A stretch of DNA of 64,000 bases from Hallella mizrahii (GCF_009695775.1 NZ_VUNG01000003.1:1-64000), one strand, 5' to 3'; positions 36,368 to 45,703 are shown, counted from the stretch's first letter. The notes: generated by a model not told the origin, from the letters alone. Numbers and translations: made by a program.

Positions 36368-36398
36368 TTGCATATATGGGGGAAATGGCGTATATTTG
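36368..36398 (+). promoter_or_regulatory. Promoter of the AAA-ATPase/nuclease gene
   Basis: TTG (36368-36370), 20 bases, TATATTTG (36391-36398). It fixes the start of translation downstream, at ATG 36429. Confidence 0.7.
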
Positions 36399-36428
36399 CA
36401 GAAAAGACAAGTGCAGGTGAAAGAAACG

Positions 36429-38162
36429 ATGAGAAAGGATTTCAAGAAAATACCCTATGGCATTGCAGACTTCAAGCAGGTGCGGAAGGAAGGACTTTAT
36501 TTGGTAGATAAGAGCATGTTCTTCGAGCGGATGGAGCAGGCGGGACACTTTCTGTTCCTCGTACGCCCGCGCCGCTTTGGCAAGAGTCTGTTCCTGAACA
36601 TGCTTGAAGCCTACTACGACATCAACGAGAAGGACAACTTCCAGGAGTTGTTCAAGGGAATGTATGTGGCAGACCATCCGACGGAGTACCACAACAGCTT
36701 CCAGGTGTTGCATCTCGACTTCTCGCGTGTGGGTAGTGATGTGGATCGCTTGCGAGAGAACTTCGACCTTTACATGGAGGTGCGCTGCGATAGCTTCGCA
36801 AAGGCCTACGCACGATTTTATCCTGATACCTTCGCAGATGAGTTGAAACAGATAAAGAGAGGGGAGCAAAAACTTAACTTTATCAGTGATGCAGCCCATG
36901 CAGCAGGCTATCCACTATACCTTATTGTTGACGAATACGACAACTTTACCAACAACGTATTGAATGTAAAGGGACAAAAAGCTTACCATGACCTTACTCA
37001 CGGCACGGGCTTCTACCGCGACGTGTTTAAGATCTTCAAGCCGATGTTCCACCGCATCATCATGCTCGGCGTCGCCCCCATCACGCTTGACGACCTGACA
37101 AGTGGTTACAACATCGCGCTGAACATGACCATCGACTCGCGCTTCAACCAGATGCTCGGCTTCTCAGAGGAAGACGTGCGACAGATGATTCGTTATTACA
37201 AAGAGGTTGGTGCTATCAAGCCGGAAGTTACAGAGGACAGCATCATCGACGATATCAAACCGTGGTATGACAACTATTGCTTTGCAGAGGACAGCTTCGG
37301 TACTGAGCCCAGTATGTTCAACAGCGATATGGTCTGCTACTATATGAGTACGCTTATCGATACCGGACACAAGCCGAAAGAGATGGTCGACCCGAATACA
37401 AAGACCGATTATAAGAAGCTGCGCAACCTTATTGAGATCGGCAACATGACGGAGGAGCGTCGACAAACCATTTACGACATCGTGCACACGGGTTACACCT
37501 TTGCGATGATCAACAGCTACTTCCCTGCGGAGAGCATTACCGACGAGGACAACTTCGTCAGTTTGCTCTTCTACTACGGCATGCTCACCATTCGCGGCAC
37601 CTTAGGCGCTATGCTGAAGTTGGGCATTCCGAACAACAACGTGCGCATACAGTACTACAACTACCTCATGCTGGCCTTCCAGCAAATTCACCCTATCGCG
37701 GTCTCGCAGCTAAACATCCCGTTCTACCAAGCTGCCATGGAAGGCAACTGGCGCCCGATGATGGACTATATCCTCAAGGCTTATCACGACACCACCGCCG
37801 TGCGACAGCTCATCGAAGGCGAGCGCAACCTGCAAGGCTTCATGAATGCGTTTCTCTCGCTTGCCCCTTATTACCTTGTCGCTCCCGAGATGGAATTCTC
37901 CCACGGCTATTGCGACTTCTTCCTGTTGCCCAACTATACAGTCTACCCGATGGTTGCCCACAGCTATATCTTAGAGCTGAAGTATCTCAAGACCGACACT
38001 GCCGACGCTGAGGCTGCCCAGCAGTGGACCGAGGCCGTCACGCAGATCAAGACCTACGCCGCCGACCGTAAGTTGCAAACAATGCTCCACGGCACGAAGC
38101 TCCACCTCATCGTCGTGCAGATCAAAGGCTACGATGTGGTGAAGATGGAGGAAATAAGATAA
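36429..38162 (+). CDS. AAA-ATPase-like protein with C-terminal PD-(D/E)XK nuclease domain
   Basis: A 577-residue protein of the widespread Bacteroidetes family combining an AAA-ATPase_like domain with a PDDEXK_9 domain (formerly DUF1703). The opening RKDFKKIPYGIADF is diagnostic. Walker A is RPRRFGKSLFLNM (around residues 38-50) and Walker B is LYLIVDEYDNF (near 163). The nuclease core in the last 90 residues has an aspartate in GYCDFFLLPNY and the ELK of YILELKYLKTD. The function is not established; these genes occur in many copies per genome and vary between strains, so defence or mobile-element roles have been suspected. It has its own promoter and no operon partner, and a long non-coding region follows. 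Confidence 0.85.
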   Translation: MRKDFKKIPYGIADFKQVRKEGLYLVDKSMFFERMEQAGHFLFLVRPRRFGKSLFLNMLEAYYDINEKDNFQELFKGMYVADHPTEYHNSFQVLHLDFSRVGSDVDRLRENFDLYMEVRCDSFAKAYARFYPDTFADELKQIKRGEQKLNFISDAAHAAGYPLYLIVDEYDNFTNNVLNVKGQKAYHDLTHGTGFYRDVFKIFKPMFHRIIMLGVAPITLDDLTSGYNIALNMTIDSRFNQMLGFSEEDVRQMIRYYKEVGAIKPEVTEDSIIDDIKPWYDNYCFAEDSFGTEPSMFNSDMVCYYMSTLIDTGHKPKEMVDPNTKTDYKKLRNLIEIGNMTEERRQTIYDIVHTGYTFAMINSYFPAESITDEDNFVSLLFYYGMLTIRGTLGAMLKLGIPNNNVRIQYYNYLMLAFQQIHPIAVSQLNIPFYQAAMEGNWRPMMDYILKAYHDTTAVRQLIEGERNLQGFMNAFLSLAPYYLVAPEMEFSHGYCDFFLLPNYTVYPMVAHSYILELKYLKTDTADAEAAQQWTEAVTQIKTYAADRKLQTMLHGTKLHLIVVQIKGYDVVKMEEIR

Positions 38163-38761
38163 AGGCAGAAAAGTGAAAAGGTAGAAGAGTAAAAAGAAAC
38201 ATAAGAAGGAAAGAAGTAAAAAAGAGACTTGTTGCCTTGTGTGGGCAGCAACTTCTCATTGTTGTGTTTTCTGACAAAAAACGGGCTCTGAGAATCGATT
38301 TTTTTGAACGAAAACCTCCCTTGGGCTGATTTTTGCAAAAAATAGCGTGTTTTTGTATCTGTAAGATAATCAGCATGTTATAAATATATGTGTGTGTCGT
38401 AGAAAGTAGAAAACGTTTTTCGCGCAAAATTCTCTAGAGAATTTTCGGTCAAAACACTGAGATGACCTTATCATCTCACTTTTCTGACCGTGTCAAAACA
38501 CTGAGATGACAGCGACAAACAATTTTTTGTGCCTAAGAAAAGACAAAAAACAGGTGAAAAAGCTTGCTTTTTCTGATTTTCAACAACGAAGAGTGATAGA
38601 TCATTCTCTAGATTGAAAGAAAATGTTGAAGACGTTTTGTAAATAAATTATGCCACAATACACTTGAGAAACATGCGTGTTTTCTATGAGCAAGCAAAGA
38701 GTATTTTTGTGCTGGACTAAATTTGAGTCAATTTGGACCAGCCTGTTTCCATTTTAATTTC
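38163..38761. repeat. Non-coding region with dense palindromes and direct repeats
   Basis: No gene is seen. The first 65 bases are almost pure A/G on the plus strand. AAAATTCTCTAGAGAATTTT (38426-38445) is a perfect 20-bp palindrome. Directly after it, CGGTCA (38446-38451) and TGACCG (38485-38490) enclose an inner hairpin TGAGATGA-CCTTA-TCATCTCA. GTCAAAACACTGAGATGAC is repeated exactly (38448-38466 and 38492-38510). GAAAAAGC/GCTTTTTC form another hairpin at 38556-38573. Confidence 0.7.
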
Positions 38762-38762
38762 G

Positions 38763-38866
38763 TAAGTTTGCAAGCGGAAACGGATAGTTTCCATTAAAAA
38801 AGCAGTTGATTATATATTATCCAAGAGGGAACGACGCAGATAGGCTGTGTTCCCTCTTTTGTTTTC
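38763..38866 (+). ncRNA. Candidate small RNA upstream of cysS
   Basis: TAAGTTTG (38763-38770) is an exact -7 element. It is followed by a small hairpin GGAAAC-GGATA-GTTTCC (38776-38792), then by an intrinsic terminator AAGAGGGAAC (38823-38832) / GTTCCCTCTT (38849-38858) with a T-rich tail to 38866. The predicted transcript is about 90 bases and has no ORF of note. A -33 element at the right spacing is not evident. It ends about 150 bases before cysS, which has its own promoter. Confidence 0.45.
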
Positions 38867-38958
38867 TTTCCGGTGTTTCTGTCCGTCATCATCCTTTTTT
38901 GCATGCTTACAACCAATCTCAACTCCCCCATTGTCCAGTGCTATTCTTCTTTGCCATT

Positions 38959-38990
38959 ATTGTCTATTTCGAAATAAATCATTAACTTTG
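38959..38990 (+). promoter_or_regulatory. Promoter of cysS
   Basis: ATTG (38959-38962), 20 bases, TAACTTTG (38983-38990), 27 bases before the ATG. Confidence 0.75.
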
Positions 38991-39017
38991 CATCTATAAA
39001 AAATAACGTTTGGGAAT

Positions 39018-40502
39018 ATGGAACAGAATTTATTGATTTATAATACGCTCACCCGCAGCAAGGAGCTCTTCAAGCCTTTGAACGCTCCCCACGTGGGCAT
39101 GTATGTTTGCGGACCTACTGTCTATGGCGATCCGCACTTGGGCCACGCCCGTCCCGCAATCACCTTTGACGTGCTCTTCCGCTATCTGAAGCATCTGGGC
39201 TACAAGGTTCGCTACGTGCGCAACATCACCGATGTGGGCCATCTCGAGCACGACGCCGACGAGGGCGACGACAAGATCGAGAAGAAAGCACGGCTGGAGC
39301 AACTCGAGCCCATGGAGATCGCACAATACTATACCAACCGCTATCACAAGGCCATGGACATGCTCAACGTGCTGCCGCCGTCGATAGAGCCACACGCAAC
39401 GGGACATATCATCGAGCAGGAAGAGCTTGTCAAGGAGATCATGAACAATGGCTTCGCCTACGAAAGCAATGGCTCTATCTACTTCGACGTGGAGAAATAC
39501 GACCAGAAATACCACTACGGCATCCTCTCCGGACGCAATCTCACCGACATCAAGGACAACAGCCGTGAGCTCAACGGAGTGGGGGAGAAGAAGCATCAGT
39601 ACGACTTCGCCCTATGGAAAAAGGCTACACCGGAGCATATCATGCGCTGGCCCAGTCCCTGGAGCCAGGGTTATCCCGGCTGGCACTGTGAGTGCACGGC
39701 CATGGGACGCAAGTATCTCGGCAACCACTTCGACATCCATGGCGGTGGCATGGACTTGATCTTCCCGCATCACGAGTGCGAGATCGCTCAGGCTGTAGCC
39801 TCCCAAGGCGATCAGATGGTGCACTACTGGATGCACAACAACATGATCACCATCAACGGACAGAAGATGGGTAAGAGCCTCGGAAACTTTATCACACTCG
39901 AGCAGTTCTTCACCGGCAACCATCCCACACTGGAGCAGGCCTATTCGCCCATGACAATCCGCTTCTTCATCCTCTCGGCTCACTATCGCGGCACGGTGGA
40001 CTTCTCCAACGAAGCACTCAAGGCCGCACAGAAAGGCTACGACCGTCTGATGAAAGGCATCAAGGACTTGGCCCGCGTGCAAGCTGCCAAGGGATCGCAA
40101 CCCGAGGTGCAGAAGTTTGTCAAAGAACTGCGTCAGCGCTGCTACGACGCCATGAACGACGACCTGCAGACACCGCTGGTCATCAGCGCGCTCTTTGAGG
40201 CTTGCCATCTCGTCAACCAGCTTGTCGACCACAAGGCTAAGATCTCTGCCGACGATCTCAAGGAACTCGGCGACACCATGCGCCTCTTCACCTTCGACCT
40301 GCTGGGCTTGAAAGACGATGCTGCTGAGGGTAACGCCAGCCGAGAAAAGGCTTATGGCAAGGTCATGGAGATGGTGCTGCGCCTGCGCCAGCAGGCCAAG
40401 GAGGCCAAAGACTGGGCTACCAGCGACCAGATCCGAGACGCACTCAACGATGCAGGCTTTGTCATCAACGACACCAAGGACGGAACGACCTGGTCGCTGT
40501 AA
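39018..40502 (+). CDS. cysS: Cysteinyl-tRNA synthetase
   Basis: Charges tRNA-Cys with cysteine. The 494-residue class I synthetase has the HIGH-type motif in [15 protein letters not shown] (near residue 32-46), the KMSKS-type motif KMGKSLGNF near residue 282, and zinc-binding residues in [15 protein letters not shown] and HHECEIAQ. Length and domain order are standard; the C-terminal anticodon-binding helices end in GTTWSL. It is monocistronic, with a strong long-stem terminator and its own promoter. Confidence 0.97.
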   Translation: MEQNLLIYNTLTRSKELFKPLNAPHVGMYVCGPTVYGDPHLGHARPAITFDVLFRYLKHLGYKVRYVRNITDVGHLEHDADEGDDKIEKKARLEQLEPMEIAQYYTNRYHKAMDMLNVLPPSIEPHATGHIIEQEELVKEIMNNGFAYESNGSIYFDVEKYDQKYHYGILSGRNLTDIKDNSRELNGVGEKKHQYDFALWKKATPEHIMRWPSPWSQGYPGWHCECTAMGRKYLGNHFDIHGGGMDLIFPHHECEIAQAVASQGDQMVHYWMHNNMITINGQKMGKSLGNFITLEQFFTGNHPTLEQAYSPMTIRFFILSAHYRGTVDFSNEALKAAQKGYDRLMKGIKDLARVQAAKGSQPEVQKFVKELRQRCYDAMNDDLQTPLVISALFEACHLVNQLVDHKAKISADDLKELGDTMRLFTFDLLGLKDDAAEGNASREKAYGKVMEMVLRLRQQAKEAKDWATSDQIRDALNDAGFVINDTKDGTTWSL

Positions 40503-40504
40503 AA

Positions 40505-40603
40505 GACAGAGTAAACATATTATAGACATAGTAACATAGTAAACACAAGTCACACTATATGTTTACTATGTTACTATGTCTTTTTTATTTATGTTACTCT
40601 GTC
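40505..40603 (+). terminator. Nested long inverted repeat, terminator of cysS
   Basis: A perfect 21-bp stem (40525-40545 with 40560-40580), beginning GACATAGTAACATAG, has a 14-base loop and a T-run after it. Around it lies a second, outer pair: GACAGAGTAAACAT (40505-40518) and ATGTTACTCTGTC (40591-40603), with one bulge. The outer pair repeats the sequence theme of the inner arms. Confidence 0.9.
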
Positions 40604-40617
40604 TAAAAGAAAATCAT

Positions 40618-40625
40618 TATCTTTG
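40618..40625 (+). promoter_or_regulatory. -7 element of the S9 peptidase gene
   Basis: TATCTTTG, 20 bases before the ATG. The -33 element is not clear. Confidence 0.55.
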
Positions 40626-40645
40626 TATCATAAAATCTACGGTAT

Positions 40646-42709
40646 ATGAAGAAAATAGCAGTTTTTACTTTGGCTCTGCTCGCCGCTATGCCGCTTGCAG
40701 CACAGAAGCGGGCGTTCACCATCGAGGATATCTATCGGTTGCAATACGCTTCCGGTCCGACCGTGTCGGCCACCGGGGCACTGGCCTACGGCACCAGCCG
40801 CTCTGACCTGAAGGCTCAGAAGAGCTACAGCAACATTGTCGTGAACGGCAAAACCATCACCACTGACAACAAGAGCTTCTCGCCGTTCTGGTCGGCCGAC
40901 GGACGCACACTCTACTATGTCTCCACGGCCAGCGGCTCATCTCAGCTTTATGCCTGGCGAGACGGCAAGGCTACGCAGCTCACCGACTATGCGCTGGGCA
41001 TCGACGGCGCCACCGTGTCGCCCGACGGCAACTTGATTGCCTTCGCCGCAGAGGTTGATCCAGAGATCGGCGGCGCGGACGGCAAGGCCAACAAAGCCGC
41101 CATCGAGCGCAAGGCTAAGAATCCTATACAGGCACATATCGCTGATCATCTGCTCTATCGCCATTGGACAGAATACAGCGACGGGAAGTATTGGCATATC
41201 ATCGTCTATAATCTCAAGAACAAGACCTACACCGACGTCACGCCGGGACGGTTCCACTCACCGGTGTTCTCGCCCAGTGGTCCTTCGGGCTTTGTGTTCT
41301 CACCCGACTCCAAGGAGCTTTGCTATCTGAGCAACCACGACGAGCATCCTGAGGCCACGACGAATTGCGACCTCTGGGTAGTGCCCGTGACCGGCGGCGA
41401 GGCAAAGAACATCACGGCTGAGAATAAGGCTTGGGACGGCTCGCCGCAGTATTCGCCCGACGGACGCTACATCGCCTACCGCTTCCAGCGCACGCCCGGC
41501 TACGAGAGCGACCGTTTCATCCTCGGACTCTACGACCGTAAGACGGGGCAGAAGCGTGTGCTCACCGAGAAATTCGACAACTGGGTCGACGACTATAAAT
41601 GGACTTCGGACTCCAAGGCTATCTATTTCTTAGGGGAGGAGCGTGGCTATGAGCCCCTCTATCGTGTCGACTTGAAGAACGACCGCATCACTAAGGTCAT
41701 CGCCAACCGCGCTATCGGCAGCTTCGACTTCGACGGTAAGGGCGGATTCTACTATACTTATTCGCGCACCGGCAAGCCCTCGGCTATCTACCACGCCACC
41801 GCCAAGGCCATCGCGGCAGCCAAGGGACGTGCGGAGCTGAAGGAGACGCAGGTGACACATCTCAACGACAGTCTGGAGGCCACGGTGGACATCCGACCCT
41901 CGGAGACCATGTGGATCAAAGGAGCCAAAGGCGACTCTGTCGAGGTGTTCATCGTGAAACCACACGGCTTCGACCCCAACAAGAAGTATCCATTGGTCAT
42001 CAATGTGCACGGTGGACCACAGATGCAGTGGATGGATTCTTTCCGTCCCGACTGGCAAGTCTATCCCGGTGCTGGATATGTAGTGGCTTATCCCAATATC
42101 CACGGCTCCACGGGCTACGGACAGCAGTTCTGCCGCGACATCAGCGGACATTGGGGCAGCTATCCCTTCGAAGACTTTATGAAGGCCACCGACAAGCTCG
42201 CGCAACTCGCCTACGTCGACTCTACGCGCATGGGAGCCATGGGATGGAGCTACGGCGGCTATTTCATGAACTGGGTACAAGGACAGACCAAGCGCTTCAA
42301 GTGCCTCGCCTCGATGATGGGACTCTTTGACCTGCGCTCGATGTGGGGCGCTACAGAGGAGCTCTGGTTCCCCAACTTCGACCTTGAGGGACAGCCCTGG
42401 AACTCAGAACTCTACACCAAGTGGAGTCCGTCGAACTATGTGAAGAACTTCGCCACGCCTACGCTGATCATCACCGGTGAGCGGGACTATCGTGTCAGCT
42501 ACACACAGAGCCTGCAATATTTCTCCACGTTGCAGTCGCTGGGCATCCCCTCGCGTCTGATCGTCTTCAAGAACGATGGTCACTGGCCTAGCACGCTGAA
42601 GTCCATGCCGCTCTACTACAATGCCCACCTCGAGTGGTTCCATAAGTATCTTGGCGGTGCGCCCGCTCCCTGGGACAGCGAGAAGATGGTGCAGCAAGGT
42701 GAATGGTAA
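40646..42709 (+). CDS. S9 family peptidase (prolyl oligopeptidase type), secreted
   Basis: A 687-residue serine peptidase with a signal peptide (cleaved after PLAAQ, about residue 20), so it acts in the periplasm or outside. Residues 40-400 contain beta-propeller repeats of the TolB/DPP type (ATVSPDGNLIAF, PQYSPDGRYIAY). The C-terminal alpha/beta hydrolase domain has the nucleophile in GWSYGGYF (serine about 536), the aspartate in ITGERDYRV and the histidine in NDGHWP. This resembles dipeptidyl or acylaminoacyl peptidases that release small peptides from dietary or host protein. Prevotella and Porphyromonas use such enzymes for peptide nutrition; the exact specificity is not visible. Confidence 0.9.
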   Translation: MKKIAVFTLALLAAMPLAAQKRAFTIEDIYRLQYASGPTVSATGALAYGTSRSDLKAQKSYSNIVVNGKTITTDNKSFSPFWSADGRTLYYVSTASGSSQLYAWRDGKATQLTDYALGIDGATVSPDGNLIAFAAEVDPEIGGADGKANKAAIERKAKNPIQAHIADHLLYRHWTEYSDGKYWHIIVYNLKNKTYTDVTPGRFHSPVFSPSGPSGFVFSPDSKELCYLSNHDEHPEATTNCDLWVVPVTGGEAKNITAENKAWDGSPQYSPDGRYIAYRFQRTPGYESDRFILGLYDRKTGQKRVLTEKFDNWVDDYKWTSDSKAIYFLGEERGYEPLYRVDLKNDRITKVIANRAIGSFDFDGKGGFYYTYSRTGKPSAIYHATAKAIAAAKGRAELKETQVTHLNDSLEATVDIRPSETMWIKGAKGDSVEVFIVKPHGFDPNKKYPLVINVHGGPQMQWMDSFRPDWQVYPGAGYVVAYPNIHGSTGYGQQFCRDISGHWGSYPFEDFMKATDKLAQLAYVDSTRMGAMGWSYGGYFMNWVQGQTKRFKCLASMMGLFDLRSMWGATEELWFPNFDLEGQPWNSELYTKWSPSNYVKNFATPTLIITGERDYRVSYTQSLQYFSTLQSLGIPSRLIVFKNDGHWPSTLKSMPLYYNAHLEWFHKYLGGAPAPWDSEKMVQQGEW

Positions 42710-42721
42710 AAAACACATGAT

Positions 42722-42754
42722 AGAGAGGTCTCTGAAGGACCTCTCTATTGTTTT
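42722..42754 (+). terminator. Terminator of the S9 peptidase gene
   Basis: AGAGAGGTC-TCTGAAG-GACCTCTCT, then ATTGTTTT. Confidence 0.85.
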
Positions 42755-42821
42755 AGTGACATGCAGTGCTTTTATCTGTAAAAAAGAGTGGAGAAAAGGT
42801 GCAACCAAACGGAAAAAGACG

Positions 42822-42829
42822 TATCTTTG
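42822..42829 (+). promoter_or_regulatory. -7 element of the rpoN-region operon
   Basis: TATCTTTG, 47 bases before the hypothetical gene at 42877. No good -33 element. Confidence 0.5.
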
Positions 42830-42876
42830 TAGACAAAACAAAGAAATGATGTCAACAGCACCTAAATCCTAAGATT

Positions 42877-43536
42877 ATGGCAAGACTTTGGCAAGACGAT
42901 TACTGGTTGTTGCTCCTGCAACTCTATCTCAAGGCTCCGCAAGGCGTGAAGCCCCTCTATAGCCGCGCACTCATCGACGTGGCATTGCGCACCCATCTCA
43001 AACCGCAGTATATCTATCGCAAGCTCTCCCGCCTGCGACGCATCGACACACCATTGCTCCAGGAACTGTGGAACCGCTATGCTGAGAAGCCTGCACGACT
43101 GAAAGCCGTGGTGAAAAAACTGCAGATGATGGATGGTTTCGGCAATGCCGAGGAGTTCTACGACGGAGTGGAGGCTACCAGAGAGTGGGAACGCGACTTC
43201 AAGCCCGTCAGTGCCGAAGAGGCCGCAAGGGGCAAGGATGCCGTCACACCGGTGAAGCTCATCGCCATCCTCGACCTTTACTACCAACTGGTGCCGGCGA
43301 CGATGGTTCCCAGCACACCCGAAGTAGCGGCACTGGCAAAGTTGTTGCGTATGAGCGCGCAGGAGGTTGCCGACATCATGACCGTCTATCAGGCCTGCGA
43401 TCCTTTCCTCAGTGAGGACGAGGGACGCAAGAGTCCGCTCTATGAGCCTTGCCGAAACATCTGGCGACGCTTTGGCAATGACGATCCCGAAAAACTGGCC
43501 GCACTGGCCGCACAACTCAAAGATTACTGGAAATAG
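42877..43536 (+). CDS. Conserved hypothetical protein upstream of rpoN
   Basis: A 219-residue soluble, largely helical protein with no family I can name. It starts MARLWQDDYWLLLLQLYLKA and has no signal peptide or membrane helix. The first 75 residues are basic and helix-rich (AVVKKLQMMDGFG near 70-82), suggesting nucleic-acid or protein binding. The middle has a small acidic and charged region (EEAARGKDAV). Spacing to rpoN is 23 bases, so the two share a message. Codon use matches the neighbours and the start is well supported. The function is unknown. Confidence 0.75.
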   Translation: MARLWQDDYWLLLLQLYLKAPQGVKPLYSRALIDVALRTHLKPQYIYRKLSRLRRIDTPLLQELWNRYAEKPARLKAVVKKLQMMDGFGNAEEFYDGVEATREWERDFKPVSAEEAARGKDAVTPVKLIAILDLYYQLVPATMVPSTPEVAALAKLLRMSAQEVADIMTVYQACDPFLSEDEGRKSPLYEPCRNIWRRFGNDDPEKLAALAAQLKDYWK

Positions 43537-43559
43537 ACTCTCCCCCTACATAGCATGTT

Positions 43560-45089
43560 ATGGCACAAAAGTTAATACAAACCGAAACGCAGCAACAACT
43601 CCAGCAGCAAAGGCTCTCACAGCAGCAGATGCTGCAGGTGAAACTACTGGAGATGCCCTTGGCAGAACTCGAGCAAAACGTCAATGCTGAGCTCGATGAC
43701 AACCCGGCATTGGAGCAAGACGACCATGAGCCTGACGAGTTTGGGGTGAGCGACGGCCACGATGACCGTCTGTCCGACGCTGACGGCGATGGCGAACAAG
43801 AAGACTACGAGGAGAAATCTGAGCGGGAAGAGCGTGAGGATGCCTTGGACAGTGCCCTTGAGGATCTGGGACGCGACGACGCAATGCCCTCAGCCGAATC
43901 CTCTTACTATGGCGGATCCGGCACTGACGACGCTGACCGGGAAGAGATGGTGTGGGGAGACACGACATCGTTCTACGACAAACTGAAAGAACAGATGGGA
44001 GAGCTCGAACTCACCGAACAGCAGCAGACGATCATGGAATATCTGATCGGATCGCTCGACAGTGACGGACTGCTGAGAAAAAGCCTCGACGACATCGCCG
44101 ACGAACTGGCTATCTATCACAACATCGACGTATCCACATCGGAGATAGAAAAGCTACTCAAACTTCTACAGACCTTTGATCCGGCCGGTATCGGGGCGCG
44201 AAACCTACAAGAATGTCTGTTGCTGCAGATACAACGAAAGCCGAAAGGAAAAGTGCGGGAACTGATGGAAAGCATCATCAAAGCCCATTTCGAAGATTTC
44301 ACACACAAACGGTGGGACAAAATCTCGCAGTCCTTGCAACTCAACGAAGAGCAGGCCACAGCTCTGCGCAACGAGCTCCGACGGCTCAACCCGAAACCCG
44401 GTGCATCACTCGGCGAAGCGATGGGACGTAACCTGCAGCAGATCACGCCCGACTTTATCGTGGACACTGACGATGAGGGCAACGTGACCTTCACGCTCAA
44501 CAATGGCCGCATTCCCGACCTGAGGGTGTCACAGACTTTCACCGACCTTGTCGACACCTATAAAAACAATAAAGCCAAGATGAACCGACAGGATAAGGAG
44601 GCTCTGCTCTATGCCAAGGAAAAACTCGACAAAGCACAGGGATATATCGAAGCCGTCAAGCAGAGACGACATACGCTCTACGTCACCATGAAGGCCATCA
44701 TCGACTGGCAGAAAAAGTATTTCCAGGACGGCGACGAGGCAGACTTGCGCCCGATGATCCTCAAAGACATCGCGGAGAAGACGGGACTCGACATTTCTAC
44801 GATCTCACGCGTGTGCAATGTGAAGTACGCACAGACACGCTGGGGCACGTTCCCCCTGCGTTTCTTCTTCTCCGACAGCTATGTCACCAAGGACGGAGAA
44901 GAGATGTCGACGAGAAAGATCAAAGTAGCGCTTCGTGAAGCCCTGGAGCAGGAAGATAAGCACAAACCGCTCAGCGACGACGCTCTCGCCGCCATGATGA
45001 AGAAAAAAGGATTTCCCATCGCAAGGCGTACCGTGGCCAAATACCGTGAACAACTGGGTGTGCCCGTAGCACGCCTGAGAAAGATATGA
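43560..45089 (+). CDS. rpoN: RNA polymerase sigma-54 factor
   Basis: An alternative sigma factor that needs an AAA+ enhancer-binding activator. The 509-residue protein has the glutamine-rich region I at the N-terminus (TETQQQLQQQRLSQQQML), an unusually long and very acidic region II (about residues 50-125, rich in D and E), and a core-binding region III. The C-terminal RpoN box ARRTVAKYRE sits near residue 484-493, preceded by the helix-turn-helix LSDDALAAMMKKKGF. The start is clear. It overlaps the next gene by four bases (ATGA). Confidence 0.96.
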   Translation: MAQKLIQTETQQQLQQQRLSQQQMLQVKLLEMPLAELEQNVNAELDDNPALEQDDHEPDEFGVSDGHDDRLSDADGDGEQEDYEEKSEREEREDALDSALEDLGRDDAMPSAESSYYGGSGTDDADREEMVWGDTTSFYDKLKEQMGELELTEQQQTIMEYLIGSLDSDGLLRKSLDDIADELAIYHNIDVSTSEIEKLLKLLQTFDPAGIGARNLQECLLLQIQRKPKGKVRELMESIIKAHFEDFTHKRWDKISQSLQLNEEQATALRNELRRLNPKPGASLGEAMGRNLQQITPDFIVDTDDEGNVTFTLNNGRIPDLRVSQTFTDLVDTYKNNKAKMNRQDKEALLYAKEKLDKAQGYIEAVKQRRHTLYVTMKAIIDWQKKYFQDGDEADLRPMILKDIAEKTGLDISTISRVCNVKYAQTRWGTFPLRFFFSDSYVTKDGEEMSTRKIKVALREALEQEDKHKPLSDDALAAMMKKKGFPIARRTVAKYREQLGVPVARLRKI

Positions 45090-45703
45090 TGATGAAAGAA
45101 AAAAATATAATATTGACAGCAAGGCTGATGAGTCTGATCTTCACGCCGTTTTATCTGCCGATAGTCGGGCTCATCGCTCTGTTCACCTTCAGCTATCTGA
45201 GCATCATGCCATGGCAATACAAGCTCAGCGTGGTGTTTATGGTGTATCTCTTCACCATTCTCTTCCCCACACTGCTGATCCATGTCTACCGACGCTACCA
45301 GGGATGGACACCATTGGAGATGGGAAAGAAGGAGCGGCGCATGGTGCCTTACATCATCGCCATCCTTTGCTACTTCTGCTGCTACTACATCATGAGCCTG
45401 CTGCGCATTCCGCAGTTCATGGCCAACATCCTTGTGGCGGCGCTGATGATACAGATTGTCTGTGCCGTCATCAACGTTTGGTGGAAGATCTCCACCCACA
45501 CGGCAGCCATAGGAGGCTTCGCCGGTGCGCTCGTAGCGTTCTCGATACTCTTTGCCTTCAACCCGATCTGGTGGTTCTGCCTCGTCATTCTCATTGCGGG
45601 ACTGGTGGGCAGCAGTCGCATGATCCTGCGTCAGCATACCCTCACACAGGTGGTTGTGGGCTTCCTTGTAGGTGTGGTCCTGGGCTTCTGGATGATTCTG
45701 TAA
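45086..45703 (+). CDS. PAP2-like membrane protein with altered active site
   Basis: A 205-residue membrane protein with about six helices. Remnants of PAP2 phosphatase motifs are visible: KISTHTA (H138) and SRMILRQHTLTQ (R178, H184). The final position that is aspartate in classical PAP2 enzymes is glutamine here (Q188). This may be a subfamily using a different relay or a non-enzymatic relative. It is translationally coupled to rpoN and might be a lipid phosphatase for the undecaprenyl cycle or another phospholipid; this is not shown. ATG codons occur three times in a row at the start, so the exact first one is uncertain. Confidence 0.65.
   Translation: MMMKEKNIILTARLMSLIFTPFYLPIVGLIALFTFSYLSIMPWQYKLSVVFMVYLFTILFPTLLIHVYRRYQGWTPLEMGKKERRMVPYIIAILCYFCCYYIMSLLRIPQFMANILVAALMIQIVCAVINVWWKISTHTAAIGGFAGALVAFSILFAFNPIWWFCLVILIAGLVGSSRMILRQHTLTQVVVGFLVGVVLGFWMIL

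Noticed and set aside
38448..38510. Two 19-bp repeats separated by 25 bases, CRISPR-like at first sight
   Set aside because: Only two copies, the spacer is partly complementary to the repeat (it forms the hairpin), and no cas genes are near.
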